A DNA stretch of 64,000 nucleotides from Phragmites australis. Taxonomy: Eukaryota > Streptophyta > Magnoliopsida > Poales > Poaceae. The translations under genes and the position numbers were made by a program. The DNA lies in the NCBI RefSeq assembly GCF_958298935.1, contig NC_084931.1, positions 15,279,334-15,343,333 of the forward strand, read 5' to 3'. Below are positions 22,191 through 33,085 of this stretch, in pieces; position 1 is the first letter of the stretch, and each line of letters begins with the position of its first letter. The notes beneath the pieces are model-generated. The model worked only from the letters and a program-made list of their open reading frames with translations, ran no database searches and was not told the origin of the DNA.

Positions 22191-22865
22191 ATAGTGTGTC
22201 ACAAATGCGGAGGGGGGGGGTGTGGTCACATTTCTTCTAAGTGTCCTAGTAGGAGGACAATGTTTGTCAATGAACAAGGTGAATGGGAATCTGGAAGTGA
22301 ACCAGAGGAGGATGGATTACATGAGGAAGCATTGGCTCATGAAAAAACTGAATATGCTGATATTCAAGCTGATGATGGAGACAACAATTGCTTTGTCTCT
22401 CATCGTGTGCTCAGTGTCAATGTTAGGAAAGAAAAGAACAACCAACACCATAACATTTTTCACACTCGTGGTACAATCAAAAACAATATATGCAGAATTG
22501 TTGTTGATAATGGCAGCTGCAATAATATTGCAAGTTTGGAATTGGTGGAAAGAATGGGATTAAAACAACGATGACACCCAGCTCCATACAAGATGCAATG
22601 GCTTAATGATTGTGGAGTACTGCGGGTTAACAACATTGTGACAGTCCAATTCTCTATTGGAAAGTATCAAGGTCAGGTGGTGTGTGATGTGGTTCCAATG
22701 CAAGCATGTCAACTGCTTTTGGGACAGCCTTGGTTATATGATCATGATGTTCAGATTAGTGGCCGAGAGAACAAGCTTGCTTTCATGTATAAAGGGGAGC
22801 GTATCTCTTTGCTTCCTTTAACTCTGGAAGAAATAATGATGGATGCTCTGAAAAAGAAACAGTGA
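22191..22865 (+). pseudogene. Gag zinc knuckle and protease of chromovirus 1
   Basis: The zinc knuckle reads CHKCGGGGCGHISSKC (22198-22245), a CCHC motif with an inserted pair of glycines from a G-run at 22211-22219, probably a slippage error. An acidic linker (EPEEDGLHEEAL) leads to the aspartic protease: ICRIVVDNGSCNNIASLEL with Asp-Asn-Gly at the catalytic position, stop TGA at 22572-22574, then in a second open frame MQWLNDCGVLRV, VPMQACQLLLGQPWLYDHD (the conserved LLGQPW segment) to 22865. The frame breaks prevent expression as one protein. Confidence 0.8.
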
Positions 22866-22880
22866 GAGAGTGAGAAACAC

Positions 22881-24013
22881 TTGAGTGAGAACCACAAACA
22901 TAGTGAGCGAGTGATTCCAAAACCAAATAAAACTCCACAACCACAAATTGCTAAGCCACGGGGAAAAGAGGGATTAGTAATGATGACTAAGAAAGGGGAT
23001 ATGAAAGAATTAAGAGAACCCAATGCCAAGTACTTTGTATTCCTGTACAAGGAAACCCTTTTATCAACTAATGACTTACCCTCTACTTTGCCTAGTGCTG
23101 TTTTTGATCTCTTGCATGGCTATGAAGATGTGTTTCCCGATGAAGTATCACCTGGGCTACCACCCAAAAGAGGCATTGAGCATCAGATCGATCTTGTTCC
23201 AGGTGCTCCACTCCCCAACCGACCATCATACTGCACAAACTCGGAGGAAACCAAAGAAATTCAGCGCCAAGTTCAAGACTTACTCAACAAAGGGTATGTG
23301 AAGGAAAGTATCTCACCTTGTGATGTACCAGTTCTTTTAATTCCATAGAAAGATGGCTTGTGGAGAATGTGTGTTGATTGTCGGGCCATTAACAACATAA
23401 CGGTGAGGCATAGACATCCAATACCTAGACTTGATGGCATGCTTGATGAGCTCAGTTGCTCTATCATCGTTTCTAAAATTGATTTGATAAGTGGTTACCA
23501 CCAAATTCGAATCAGAGAGGGTAATGAGTGGAAAACTGCTTTCAAAACAAAATTTGGCTTGTATGAATGGTTGGTCATGCCTTTTAGATTAACCAATGCA
23601 CCTAGTACTTTCATGAGGTTGATGAATCATGTGCTTAGAGATTTTATTGGCAAGTTTGTTGTAGTTTACTTTGATGATATCTTAATTTACAACAAGACCC
23701 TTAAAGAACATATTGATCATATCAAATGTGTGCTTGTTGTCCTGAGGGCGGAAAAATTGTATGCTAACCTTGTCAGGTGCATGTTTTGCACCGACAAGGT
23801 AGTTTTTCTTGGCTTAGTGTTGTGTCAGGTCTAGGTGTGGAGGTGGATGAGGAAAAGATCAAAGCTATTCGTGAGTGGCTACCTCCGCAAAATGTGAGCC
23901 AAGTGTGGAGCTTTCTTGGCCTTGCAGGTTTCTACTGTCAGTTTGTGAAGGACTTTAGCACCATTGCTGCCCGGATCAATGAGTTACTAAAGAAAGCCTT
24001 TTCAATGGGGTGA
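22881..24013 (+). pseudogene. Reverse transcriptase of chromovirus 1
   Basis: The open stretch 22881-23348 gives the entry region (DVFPDEVSPGLPPKRGIEHQ, then VQDLLNKGYVKESISPCDVP) and stops at TAG 23346. The frame continues after the stop with [20 protein letters not shown], then [13 protein letters not shown] with the first catalytic aspartate, and [11 protein letters not shown] with the intact Asp-Asp pair (about 23670). A frameshift at about 23815 moves the protein to the frame of 23777-24013 (VEVDEEKIKAIREW, FLGLAGFYCQFVKDFSTIAA). Active-site residues survive but the frame does not. Confidence 0.85.
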
Positions 24014-24050
24014 CACACAAGAGAAGGTATTTAAGGAGCTGAAAGCTAAG

Positions 24051-25160
24051 TTGACAGCAGCACCACTCCTTGCACTACCAAATTTCGGTAAGACTTATGA
24101 AATTGAATGTGATGCAAGTGGTGTAGGGATTGGAGGCGTGCTTATGCAGGAAAGTAGGCCTATTGCTTATTTTAGTGAAAAGCTTAGTGGACCAACTCTC
24201 AATTACTCTATTTATGATAAAGAATTGTATGCACTTGTGAGAGTTTTGGAAACTTGGCAACACTATTTATGGCCTAAGGAATTTGTGATACATTCGGACC
24301 ATGAATCTTTGAAACATCTTAAGGGTCAACTGAAGCTGAATCGAAGGCATGCGAAATGGAGTGAATTTATAGAATCATTCCCTTACATTGTCAAGTACAA
24401 AAAAGGGAAGGATAATGTTGTAGTTGATGCTTTATCTAAATGCCATGCCTTACTTTCTCAGCTTGATGCTAAAATTCTTGGACTAGAAAGTATCAAGGAC
24501 TTATATGCTAATGATTCATATTTTACTGAACCATATTCCAAGTGTGGTAATGGAAAGGGCTGGGAAAAGTATCACTTGCGTGATGGGTTTTTGTTTCGAG
24601 CTAACAAACTATGCATTCCAGATTGCTCGGTACATCTATTGCTTTTGCAGGAAGCTCATGCAGGTGGACTTATAGGTCATTTTGGTGCCAAGAAGATTGA
24701 GAATGTATTGGATGACCATTTCTTTTGGCCAAAGATGAGGCATGATGTTGAGACATGCGTCCAGCGATGTAAGACATGCCATAAAGCTAAGTCCCGTTTG
24801 AACCCTCATGGCTTGTATACTCCTTTACCTATTCCTAATGCACCATGCGAAGATATTTCAATGGATTTTGTTCTTGGTTTACCTCGTACTAAAAGGGGAA
24901 GGGACTCAATTTTTGTCGTTGTTGATAGATTTAGCAAGATGGCTCACTTTATTCCTTGTCATAAGAGCGATGATGCTTCATACATTGCTGAATTGTTTTT
25001 CACAGACATCGTGCAACTACATTGTGTACCACACACCATTGTTTTAGATCCCGACACCAAATTTCTGAGCTACTTTTGGAAGACCTTATGGGGAAGCTTG
25101 GAACTAAACTACTATTTTCTACAACATGTCATCCCCAAATCGATGGATAAACTGAAGTAG
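24051..25160 (+). CDS. RNase H and integrase frame of chromovirus 1 pol (broken gene)
   Basis: A 369-residue open stretch, the longest of this element. Its ATG is internal, not a true start. Order: connection and RNase H-type domain ([47 protein letters not shown]), integrase zinc-binding domain ([13 protein letters not shown], then [13 protein letters not shown]), integrase core ([20 protein letters not shown] with the first Asp, [10 protein letters not shown] with the second). A frameshift at about 25095 ends the frame in a wrong tail; the glutamate of the triad is in the next open stretch. About 40 bases upstream the frame is also broken against reverse transcriptase. Confidence 0.85.
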   Translation: MTAAPLLALPNFGKTYEIECDASGVGIGGVLMQESRPIAYFSEKLSGPTLNYSIYDKELYALVRVLETWQHYLWPKEFVIHSDHESLKHLKGQLKLNRRHAKWSEFIESFPYIVKYKKGKDNVVVDALSKCHALLSQLDAKILGLESIKDLYANDSYFTEPYSKCGNGKGWEKYHLRDGFLFRANKLCIPDCSVHLLLLQEAHAGGLIGHFGAKKIENVLDDHFFWPKMRHDVETCVQRCKTCHKAKSRLNPHGLYTPLPIPNAPCEDISMDFVLGLPRTKRGRDSIFVVVDRFSKMAHFIPCHKSDDASYIAELFFTDIVQLHCVPHTIVLDPDTKFLSYFWKTLWGSLELNYYFLQHVIPKSMDKLK

Positions 25161-26023
25161 TGAACTGCACATTATCAATGTTGATGCAAGCTATCCTGAA
25201 GAAGAATCTGAAGATGTGGGAAGAGAGTCTATCTCATGTGAAATTTGCATATAACAGGGCAATACATTCGACCACTAAGTTTTGTCCATTTGAGATAGTA
25301 TATAGTTTTAAACCCACCGCTCCTAAAGATCTTTTGCCTTTGCCTATGCAGGAGCGTGTTAACTTTGATGCAAGAAAGCATGCTAAAATTGTCAAGAAGA
25401 TTCATGAACAAGCACGAGATAACATTGAGAAGATGACCAAGCTGTACAAGATGCGCGCCAACAAGGGACGAAAAACGATGTTGTTTGCACTTGGGGATTT
25501 AGTCTGGGTGCATCTACGCAAGGATCATTGTCCTAAACAACGCAAGTACAAGCTACAACCACGAGCAGATGGACCTTTCAAAGTGCTTCAAAAGATCAAT
25601 GACAATGCATATGAGATTGATCTTCCAAGCGAGTACAGCGTAAGTAAGACCTTCAATATTTCTGACCTCTCTCCATTCTCTGGATCAATAGAGTCGAGGT
25701 CGACTCCTTTCCAAGAGGGGGAGGATGATGAGGACATCCCAACCAAAACCACACCAAAACTGGTTACACAAGTATTGGAAGGACCGATTACGCGCAACCG
25801 GGCAAAGAAGCTACAACAACAGGTGAACGTGCTCTTCTCTGAAATACATTTTAATATTGATGAGAATTATATATTGCCTATGTTGTGTACATTGATCTTA
25901 CTCAGATATATGCGTGAGGCTACTCTGGAACAAAAGGATTACGAGAAGAAGGAGATGGGTTACGCGGGAGACCGGTTCTGCCAGCTGACACATGCCTCCA
26001 CTCCCATGAGTCACAGCACCTAG
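25160..26023 (+). CDS. Integrase C-terminal part of chromovirus 1, running into the 3' LTR
   Basis: 287 codons. The catalytic glutamate lies just upstream in this frame (TEVVN at about 25152-25166). Then MQAILKKNLKMWEESLSHVK, YNRAIHSTTKFCPFEIVY, the C-terminal barrel (LGDLVWVHLRKD, PRADGPFKVL, YEIDLPSEYSVS) and after 25726 a tail with GPITRNRAKKLQQQ. That tail is inside the LTR as I define it; reading through into the 3' LTR is a known habit of CRM-clade chromoviruses. I see no chromodomain motif. Residues beyond 25955 are probably chance read-through. Confidence 0.8.
   Translation: MNCTLSMLMQAILKKNLKMWEESLSHVKFAYNRAIHSTTKFCPFEIVYSFKPTAPKDLLPLPMQERVNFDARKHAKIVKKIHEQARDNIEKMTKLYKMRANKGRKTMLFALGDLVWVHLRKDHCPKQRKYKLQPRADGPFKVLQKINDNAYEIDLPSEYSVSKTFNISDLSPFSGSIESRSTPFQEGEDDEDIPTKTTPKLVTQVLEGPITRNRAKKLQQQVNVLFSEIHFNIDENYILPMLCTLILLRYMREATLEQKDYEKKEMGYAGDRFCQLTHASTPMSHST
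25711..25725 (+). other. Polypurine tract of chromovirus 1
   Basis: AGAGGGGGAGGA immediately before TGATGAGGACATC, the same arrangement as at 37570-37581 in chromovirus 2. It would prime plus-strand synthesis. Confidence 0.7.
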
Positions 26024-26650
26024 CCTGTTGTGAATCAGTATGCATAATACGCATGGATGGAAATCTTATCAAGTCTATTTTCACCTCCAAAAGACGGCTT
26101 GTCATTTGGACTTCCGAGGAAGGAGTAATGACCATGTAACTGAAGACTGCACAGGAGCCGAACAAACATGTGAGGACTCGAGAATACATATTTAATGACC
26201 AACAATCTGCTCCTTTTCACCTCCCAAACGTGATGACTTGTGTTCATACTTTGCTGGGAGGGTTCTTCCTAGTATAAATACCTCCTATGTTTTACCAAAA
26301 AAGGGGGATGATTGGATAAACTGATATATGGTATTGCAGTCGAGTTGTTGAGTGTCTTACACCTTTGTTCTTGTGAGTTCTCTTGGGCTTGCGAGAGATC
26401 CCTCTGGGATCCCCTAATTCATGCTCCTGGCTTTTGGGCCTTTTTTGTGGATTAGTCCCAGATTGTGGTTCTGTGATCATTCGGAGACCATGTTGGAGTC
26501 CAGGAGGCTTCGAATTGTTTCTCCCTGTCGCTTGGTCGCATCCAACCTTAGTAGGTTAAAGCTATTTACCCTTGCCATTCACAGCTAGTTATCCTTGGTT
26601 CATCCACCTACTGCCATGAAGATCGGGGCACCCCTAGTGTGTTCCCACCA
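25726..26650 (+). repeat. 3' LTR of chromovirus 1
   Basis: 925 bp from TGATGAGG to CCACCA, close to the 907-909 bp LTRs of chromovirus 2. Only 25956-26650 has a partner at the 5' end. An alternative reading starts the LTR at 25956, after AGAAGAAGGAGA; I prefer 25726 because of the shared LTR start and length. Confidence 0.65.
26273..26280 (+). promoter_or_regulatory. TATA box of chromovirus 1 3' LTR
   Basis: TATAAATA within 26219-26285, the very interval missing from the 5' LTR. The element therefore keeps its promoter only in the downstream LTR. Confidence 0.65.
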
Positions 26651-27229
26651 TTACTATCTTGTGTTCTAATGCTCGATGATGGTGGGTTCTAATGCTCGAT
26701 CATGAAAGCAGGCTAAGTGAGATTAGTGTGATAGTGTAGGACAAATTCTAGATTGTAGCTATGTTAATTCTATTTATAGTCTTGTTGCTCTTTTTATCAC
26801 TGTGAGCAACGGAACCCGTTAAATTCTGTTCAGCTATATAGATTTCAATATCTTTATTGCTAGATAGGTCAATACTTAGTTGACAAGACATTTAACTAGT
26901 TGATCACAATCTAGAACTTGTATTTGAGATTGTCACACTGATCGGTGACCTTAGTGTAGCGTTGGATGGCCGTTAAGTTGGTAACCCGCACTAAGAGCCC
27001 ATTTTCTATTTTAACACTTGTTGATATATTTCATGTGTTATTCTACCATGTTATGTAAATTGCACTATTTAATATGCTAATGAATATGAGTAGCAATGTA
27101 TATACCGTACAGTTTGTTAAAATGCTCATGTTCAAGTTTGTTGTTTTATATCATGGCAATTTAACAATATTTGTTATGTTTCAATTTGGAATCAATATAA
27201 TCGAAAAGTTACTAAAACATACTTGGAGA
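26651..27229 (+). repeat. Copia 5' LTR, second part
   Basis: Matches about 51367-51959 in the 3' LTR (GGTGGGTTCTAATGCTC, GATTAGTGTGATAGTGTAGG, TTCAGCTATATAGATTT and so on). A short local duplication of GGGTTCTAATGCTCGAT occurs at 26658-26700. About 340 bp of LTR between 13080 and 26651 is missing in addition to the inserted elements. The end at 27229 is approximate. Confidence 0.75.
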
Positions 27230-27253
27230 CAATAATCTAGAAAACAGAGAGTA

Positions 27254-28073
27254 ATGGCCGCTCACTCAAATGTCATTGAACCTGACGTGTTCGATGGCGC
27301 ATGCTTTAGACGCTGATAGATTAAGAATAGGATGTGGCTGACTGACCTAAAATTATTTTGGGTCGTTGCTAGTGCTCTCCCTGAGGCTATGCCAGCTGAT
27401 GCTGATTTGACAATGAAGGCCACCACTGATGCAGAAAGGGCTAATTGAGAGGAAGCAAATCAAGCTTGCATGTCTTGTATACTGAACATCCTATTGAATC
27501 GTCTATTTAACGTGTACTTAGGAGTCGTCTCAGCCAAGGACCTCTGGGAAGAGCTGGAGAACAAGATCTCAGAAGATAATGGCAATGAGTCCTTCACCAC
27601 TAAAAACTCAAGCAACCTTACAATGTCTAAGGAAAGATCTGTGATGGAGCAGTTGCAGGAGCTTTGGCTCATTGTGAGGGACTTAGTCCAGTACAACTGC
27701 AACCTTCCAGATAGTTTTTCGGTGAACACAATTCTGGCCAAGTTATCGTCCTCATGGCATGACTTAGTGATCACTCGTCGGCACATGAAGAAGCAAATGA
27801 TGCTCTTTGATTGCCTGCTGCTATCAATGTCGTGGAACGTGCAAAGACCAGTAACAAGCCACCTCCACAAGTCTAGGCTCACCTAATGGAGAAAGGCTCA
27901 ACCTCGAAGCCCAGAACCAGAAACAGAAGAAGAATCATGCTCCACCTACCAAAACCATAACAAGCCTAAAGGAAAGAAGACAAAGACGAAGATGAAGATT
28001 AAGACAAAGAAGAAGGAGGAGGAGGTGGACTACATTTGCTACATCTGTGGCATGCATGGGTACACCGCTAAAG
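27254..28073 (+). pseudogene. Copia gag
   Basis: ATG 27254 opens MAAHSNVIEPDVFDGACF, then a TGA at about 27314. The protein continues with frame changes into the open stretch 27470-27886 (138 residues: LFNVYLGVVSAKDLWEELEN, then LVQYNCNLPDSFSVNTILAK and SSSWHDLVITRRHMKKQ), the UBN2-type Gag of Copia elements. A lysine-rich linker leads to the zinc knuckle CYICGMHGYTAK (about 28035-28073), which is cut before its last cysteine by the insertion at 28074. The downstream part resumes at 29779. Confidence 0.8.
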
Positions 28074-29772
28074 GTATCGGTGAGGTCCTAAGAGGGAGGG
28101 TGAATTAGGACACATGGAATCTATTCGGCTCCAAAAACTACACAAGATAAATCTATATCAATTTCTATCTAGATGTACTCTAGGTTTATCTATTGTGTCT
28201 ACTCTACCAATCAAAGTGCTTGCAACCTATCTAAGAATGTAAATTGCAAGAATGTAAATGCAGAAATGTAAATAAGGTAGAGAGAGAAAACTCGGCAAAA
28301 GGATATATATCTCGTGGTATCGATGGCATGAATACCACCCTTAGTCAACGTTCGAGCTCCACAAAGGATATGCTCACAATCGGCACCCGGTCATGGCTCT
28401 TGAGCCACCAAGTCACAAAGACAAGGCCTCCACCTGGATGAGCCACCAAACCACCAAGGCAAGATCTCACCACTAGCCTCTCTTCTGGTCCCTTGCCACT
28501 ATGATTAGTATGAAGCTTGAGCCACCAAGGCAAGGGTCCCCGCATCCCCGTACACGTGTCTTGCTGTCGCTCCACACTAAGTCCGAGGGTCAACAAGCTT
28601 GAGACACCAAGGCCCAAGATGCCGGTGAGTCACCAAGACTCCAAGGCGATGACGTACCACTGCTACAAGCTAGGATAACTCCTTGATCCATTTTTCAAGC
28701 TGCAGCACCTAGCTACAACTCACTATAGGCCTATAAGCACTAAACACTCTCTAATCTTGTGCTAAATTGCCTTAGATAATCACTCTAAGCACTTTGGTGG
28801 CTTGGATGTCTTCTCAAGTTTGTATGAGCTTCCTCTAGACTCTAGCAGCATGCCACACCTTTAAATGACTGAGTGGAGGGGTATTTATAGCCACAAACTC
28901 GTAAACTAGCCGTTAACCCAATGGCTCAGGAAAAAAGTTGTTAACACGGCTGATCCAATGAGAACAATAGTACTAACACCGGATCATCCGGTGAGTACAC
29001 TCTCACAAACTAGCCATTGGAACCCCACTCAAGCCTCTGTGAACACCAGACACTCTGGTGTATACTTTATCTCCATCATCAGACTATCGGGTGAGTTATC
29101 CTGAGCCATCCGAGCCTTTCCTTCTTCTCTGTGTAAATTACTTCGGTGTTAGCATCCAGTGCACATCACTTCATCACTGGACTATCCAATGCCTTGAACT
29201 TTGTTCTGCCTCTTTGCACTGTTTATTGTCTGATATTTTCCGGTGTAGCCTTGTTTCAACACTGGACCTTCCGGCGTGTTGATCTTTGATCTTCCATGGC
29301 TGCAAACTTCTGTAGTGGAAATGCTCCAGTGTGTATCTTCCTCTGATCAGCGGACTATCCAGTGGGTTGTGCCATTCTGCCTTCTGGACAAAAACACTAT
29401 GGTGTTGACTTGCTTTGATCACCAGACTATCCAGTGAGGCTTAGCCTTCATTCTTCAGCACGACATCCTTCCCTGGAAGGATTGCTCCGATGAGCACACA
29501 TGCCAATCACCGGACCTTCCGATGAGGTCTTCTGGCCTCTCTCCCCCTTTGACAAATATGCTCCTGTGAGCTCAACACCTAGAGCATCGGACCATCCACT
29601 GAGGCAAATATTCCTGGGACTTCTTCAATTCGACCAAACTTTGTTCCGGCTGTAGTGGCTTCTTCATTTATTGCATCCATGAGACCTACTAACATATATT
29701 CTTGACAAACATGTTAGTTCTATTGACTATGTTGTCATTAATTACCAAAATAACAATCATGGTCTAATAGGT
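28074..29772. mobile_element. Unclassified 1.7-kb insertion in Copia gag
   Basis: Removing 28074-29772 rejoins the Copia zinc-knuckle frame. The junctions carry GCTAAAG (28067-28073) and GCTAAG (29773-29778), a probable target duplication of 6-7 bases. The left border region has AGAGGGAGGGTGAAT, similar to AGAGGGGGTGAAT at 49577. From 28978 the element holds nine or so near-palindromes of the type CCGGATCATCCGG or CCAGACACTCTGG spaced by about 35-95 bases. Small frames (28244-28441, 29058-29282) show no known domain. I cannot name the superfamily; no terminal inverted repeat is clear. Confidence 0.5.
28978..29600 (+). repeat. Spaced near-palindrome series (CCGGA...TCCGG type)
   Basis: Near-palindromic 14-16 base motifs at about 28979, 29047, 29079, 29176, 29263, 29349, 29420, 29508 and 29587. 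Each is a degenerate version of ACCGGACNATCCGGTG. Confidence 0.6.
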
Positions 29773-29778
29773 GCTAAG

Positions 29779-31313
29779 ACAAGAAGGACAAAGGTCCTGC
29801 TCTAGGGCAGCACAAGGAAGCACATGTGGCGCTAGGTCCCTCCAGCTCAATTGGCTTTGTACCACATGCCTTCATGGCAAGTCCATCAAATAATTGGTGG
29901 ATTCATTCTTGTGCTACTATTCATATACGTGTTGATCGCTCTGCATTCTCTTCTTTTTAGGGTGCAGCCAGTGGTCCCATCTTGATGTGTAACGGTGTAC
30001 TGGCAGTAGTACGTGGGATTTGACATGTGTGCCTGAAAATGATTTCGAGCAAGATGAACATCTTGAAGGACATGCTGTTCATGCCAACTATGAACCAGGA
30101 CCTCATCTCAATGCCGCTAGGGTCTTAAGTTAGTGTTCGAGTTTAATAAAGTCATTTTCTCTAAGTTTTGTAATTTCATAGGGAAGACATATGAGTCTGG
30201 TGGTCTATTCCGCATGTATGTAATAAACAATTATTCTTATTCTATCATTCATGAGGTTTGTAATAAGAAACATGTTTGTGGCATTCCCTATTATGCCACA
30301 TTAATTCAAGGGCCATTAAACATTTAAGCAACATGGATTTGATTCCTAATTAGAAACTTGATGCTTCTAGATATGAGATATGTGTTCAAGCGAAGAAAAT
30401 TTGTCTACTATTTAAATTAGTAGAAGAGAAAAATAACTCACTTCTGGACCTTGTCCACTCTGATGTCTGTGAAATGAATGTCATTATTTCTAAAGGTGGT
30501 AAACTCTATTTCCTCACTCTAATAGATGATGCAACTAGATATTGCTACATCTATTTAATTAGAACAAAAGATGAAGCACTTGAACACTTTAAATCTGGAA
30601 GGTTGAAATAGAAAACTAATTAGAAAGGAAGATGAAGCATTTAAGATCTAATAGAGGAGGAGAGTATCTCTCCAACCTATTTTTTGAATACTATGTAGAA
30701 AGTGGGATCATTCATGATACCGCTGCTCCATACTCACCACAATCAAATGGGGTAGCCGAGCGAAAGAACCTAATTGTATGCAACTTAGTTAATTCTTTGG
30801 TGTAAATTTCAGGTACGTTGTATGTATGGGTGGGGTAAGAAAATTCTCATAGTATTCTATGTCCTCCATAGGGTACCTGCCCACAACCACGAGGCGATGC
30901 CATATGAAGGATTTAGAGGAAAGAAACTGAACATTTCTCATCTTCGAAGTTGGGCCTGTCTTGCAAAAGTCAGTCTACCTTTACCGAAGAAAAGAAAGCT
31001 AGGACCAAAGACCATCGGCTATGTCTTCCAAGGGTACGCTGCTAATAGCACAACCTATTGATTTCTAGTGGTCAAATCCGAGATGAGCGAAATCGCTACT
31101 AATGTCATTATGAAGTCTCATGATGTGACATTGTTTGAAGAAATCTTTCAAATGAGAGGAAATGAGATAGTCAGTCCAGAGGGTTTGGAAGAAACATACT
31201 ATATTCCTTCGAGTGTGTATGATTCTGCTCCTAATTTGGAATTGAGAAGGAGTAAGAGACAGCGGACTGAAAAGTCACTAGACGATGATTATGTTAGTTA
31301 CTTAGTGGATGGG
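29779..31313 (+). pseudogene. Copia pol: zinc-knuckle continuation, protease region, integrase
   Basis: Resumes directly after the insertion with DKKDKGPA. With several frame changes it shows the protease/pre-integrase area (NNWWIHSCATIHI; NKKHVCGIPYYATL at about 30260-30300), then integrase: LLDLVHSDVCEMNVI with the first Asp, LTLIDDATRYCYIYLIRTKDEA, SNRGGEYLSNLFFEYY where the second catalytic Asp reads Asn, and GVAERKN with the Glu. The post-integrase stretch is open as two frames (30822-31061: YEGFRGKKLNISHLRSWACL, IGYVFQGYA; 31068-31391 up to RRSKRQRTEKSLDDDYVSYL). The Tat-like element interrupts at 31314. Many stops; dead. Confidence 0.8.
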
Positions 31314-32223
31314 TGTTGGGGGAAAATAAACCAGCCTGAGGATAACGGTCGAAGATCACCATCCAGGTCCCTCCAGACCCTTGATCTCTAAACCCTCTGT
31401 TAAAACCTCTATCTCTGATATCATCAGATCCTTTCATGGTACCACTTCACACCTATGAAGCCCTCCCTTGGCTTCGCCGGTTCGACCTCCCGAAGACTTC
31501 TGAAACACAGCCTCCCGAAGCCTCGGTCCTCTGAAGCTTCGGCCTCCCTAAGTCCCAGCCCTCCGGGGTCCTGCCGCTTCCCAACGTCTTCACCACCCTG
31601 TTCTATGCCTCCCGAGGCCCCCACCTCGGGATGATTAAGCCACCTTCCTGAAGGCAGCGAGGTGAGTCAGCAGGCCCTGGGGAGATCTGCCGAGAGGGGA
31701 GTGCCGGTGATGCTTTGCCTGCAAGGAAGTCACCGGCATAAAAGGCCTATGTTGAATAGACGCCACTCTGACACCTCGGCGTGATAAGGGCTATCCTGAC
31801 ACCCCTGACAGTACGACGCCGGGCCGCAATTGGTGACCGGCTCGCCCCCTTCAGGGGGCAGGCACCACGATAATTACCACAGTGGATATTTATCTCCTGA
31901 TATGATAGAAGGTAGTCATCCGGGATAAGGCTCAGTAATTTGGTTGGATCCCAGATATTTGTACATTATGATAACTTGTACACCAAGCTATGCATGGCCC
32001 TATAAATAGGAGGCCAATGTCCTCTGGGTAGAGGAGGGCTGGACAGACATAGAACACGCATCACCGCGAATGATGTGATACTCCCCCCAGATCAATCCAT
32101 TTTTCTACCATCAATACATTCGTGGTGTTCCTTCCTCGTAAACTTCCTCTCCAAGCTTGAGTCTCCTCCTTAGAAGAAACTCTCGTCGTACTTGCTGGGG
32201 CAAGATGAACTCTTGCTCCAACA
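31314..32223 (+). repeat. 5' LTR of Tat-like element 2
   Basis: 910 bp, TGTTGGGGG to CCAACA, very similar to 43660-44569. TATA box TATAAATAGG at 32001-32010. A G-run of different length at the start and a scatter of substitutions distinguish the copies. Confidence 0.9.
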
Positions 32224-32240
32224 GCGCACCGTCCATTGGA
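32224..32240 (+). other. Primer-binding site of Tat-like element 2
   Basis: GCGCACCGTCCATTGGA directly after the LTR, resembling the site of Tat-like element 1 more than the Met type. tRNA not assigned. Confidence 0.5.
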
Positions 32241-32330
32241 ATTCGAACACAGAAGTGCTAAGAGAGGTAGGAATCCACCAAGAAAACCACTAGAGAATCG
32301 GCTAAAGCCGTCATACCCACCGTTGTAAGC

Positions 32331-33085
32331 ATGCAACCATATGCATGGCTGTCTCAGCCATACGCACCGTATGGATGCTCCAGACCCACTGCCGTGTGGG
32401 ACGGCATTCCTCTAACCTTGGCCAACCTAGAACCCTGGGTCGGTACAAGAACTCTGGACAGCGCAAAGGCCTTCCAACCCCTGCACAACGAAGACCTCAC
32501 CGCTTCAGGAGAGGATGTGGTTGAAGCCACAGCCAAGCAGGCTGCCTTCCAATGGTTCTGGGCGGTCCAACCCAGGAATGCTCCCAACTAGGCTTGGTCC
32601 CCAGGTATCCCCTTCGACCACACCTGGGATACCCCGAGCAAGCCAACATCTTCGGAAAGTCTGTCCACCCAACGCCCTCCTTGGGCCCCTCAAGCAAGAA
32701 AGGGTTCCAAGGACACAGAGGGCTCCGGGGGGCACGGACCCTGCCAGCGCCTCCAACACCGCCCTCGCAACGCCAACTGCGCTTAGGGAACTCCAAGCCC
32801 GCCTTGTCTGGGGAGGCATAGTCAAAACCACTTCAGCTCCAAAAGCCGGTTCACCGAGCGCCCTCGATGGTCTCCCAAGCCACAGGCTCTGGGGCACACT
32901 GCCTTCGACAGCGACCCCAACAACAACTCCAAGCTCCGGTGCCCCCGGAGGCACACGGGTGCATCTTGCACGGACTAGGGCGTGGCCACAAGACCAATGG
33001 CTGTCGCACCCTCATGACCTTCCGAGAGGAATACCTCGGAAGGCAAACAGAATATCTGGCCGCAGAAGGAGCTAGCGAAGGATGA
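32331..33085 (+). pseudogene. Partial Gag of Tat-like element 2
   Basis: An open frame from ATG 32331 (MQPYAWLSQPYAPYG) runs to 32591; related frames continue with shifts. The informative part is the frame 32867-33085: CILHGLGRGHKTNGCRTLMT shows a Cys-x2-His...His-x4-Cys arrangement like the zinc-binding end of Tat-type Gag, followed by a charged tail (LGRQTEYLAAEGASEG). Competing frames on both strands are long here because the DNA is GC-rich; I treat them as shadows. A capsid domain is not recognised, so Gag is partial or very diverged. Confidence 0.5.

Larger units (their letters stand above)
16655..26650 (+). mobile_element. Chromovirus-type Ty3/Gypsy retrotransposon 1 (CRM/Reina-like)
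   Basis: A direct repeat at 16655-17283 and 25956-26650 bounds an internal region with a Met-type primer-binding site, gag, protease, reverse transcriptase, RNase H and integrase in chromovirus order. The true 3' LTR probably begins at 25726 (TGATGAGGACATC, preceded by a purine run), because chromovirus 2 in this window has the same LTR start; the 5' LTR would then lack its first about 230 bp. That explains why flanking bases (GGAGA and TTACT) show no target duplication. A solo LTR (17540-20686) is inserted in the leader. Pol is divided by at least three frameshifts and several stops. Confidence 0.85.
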
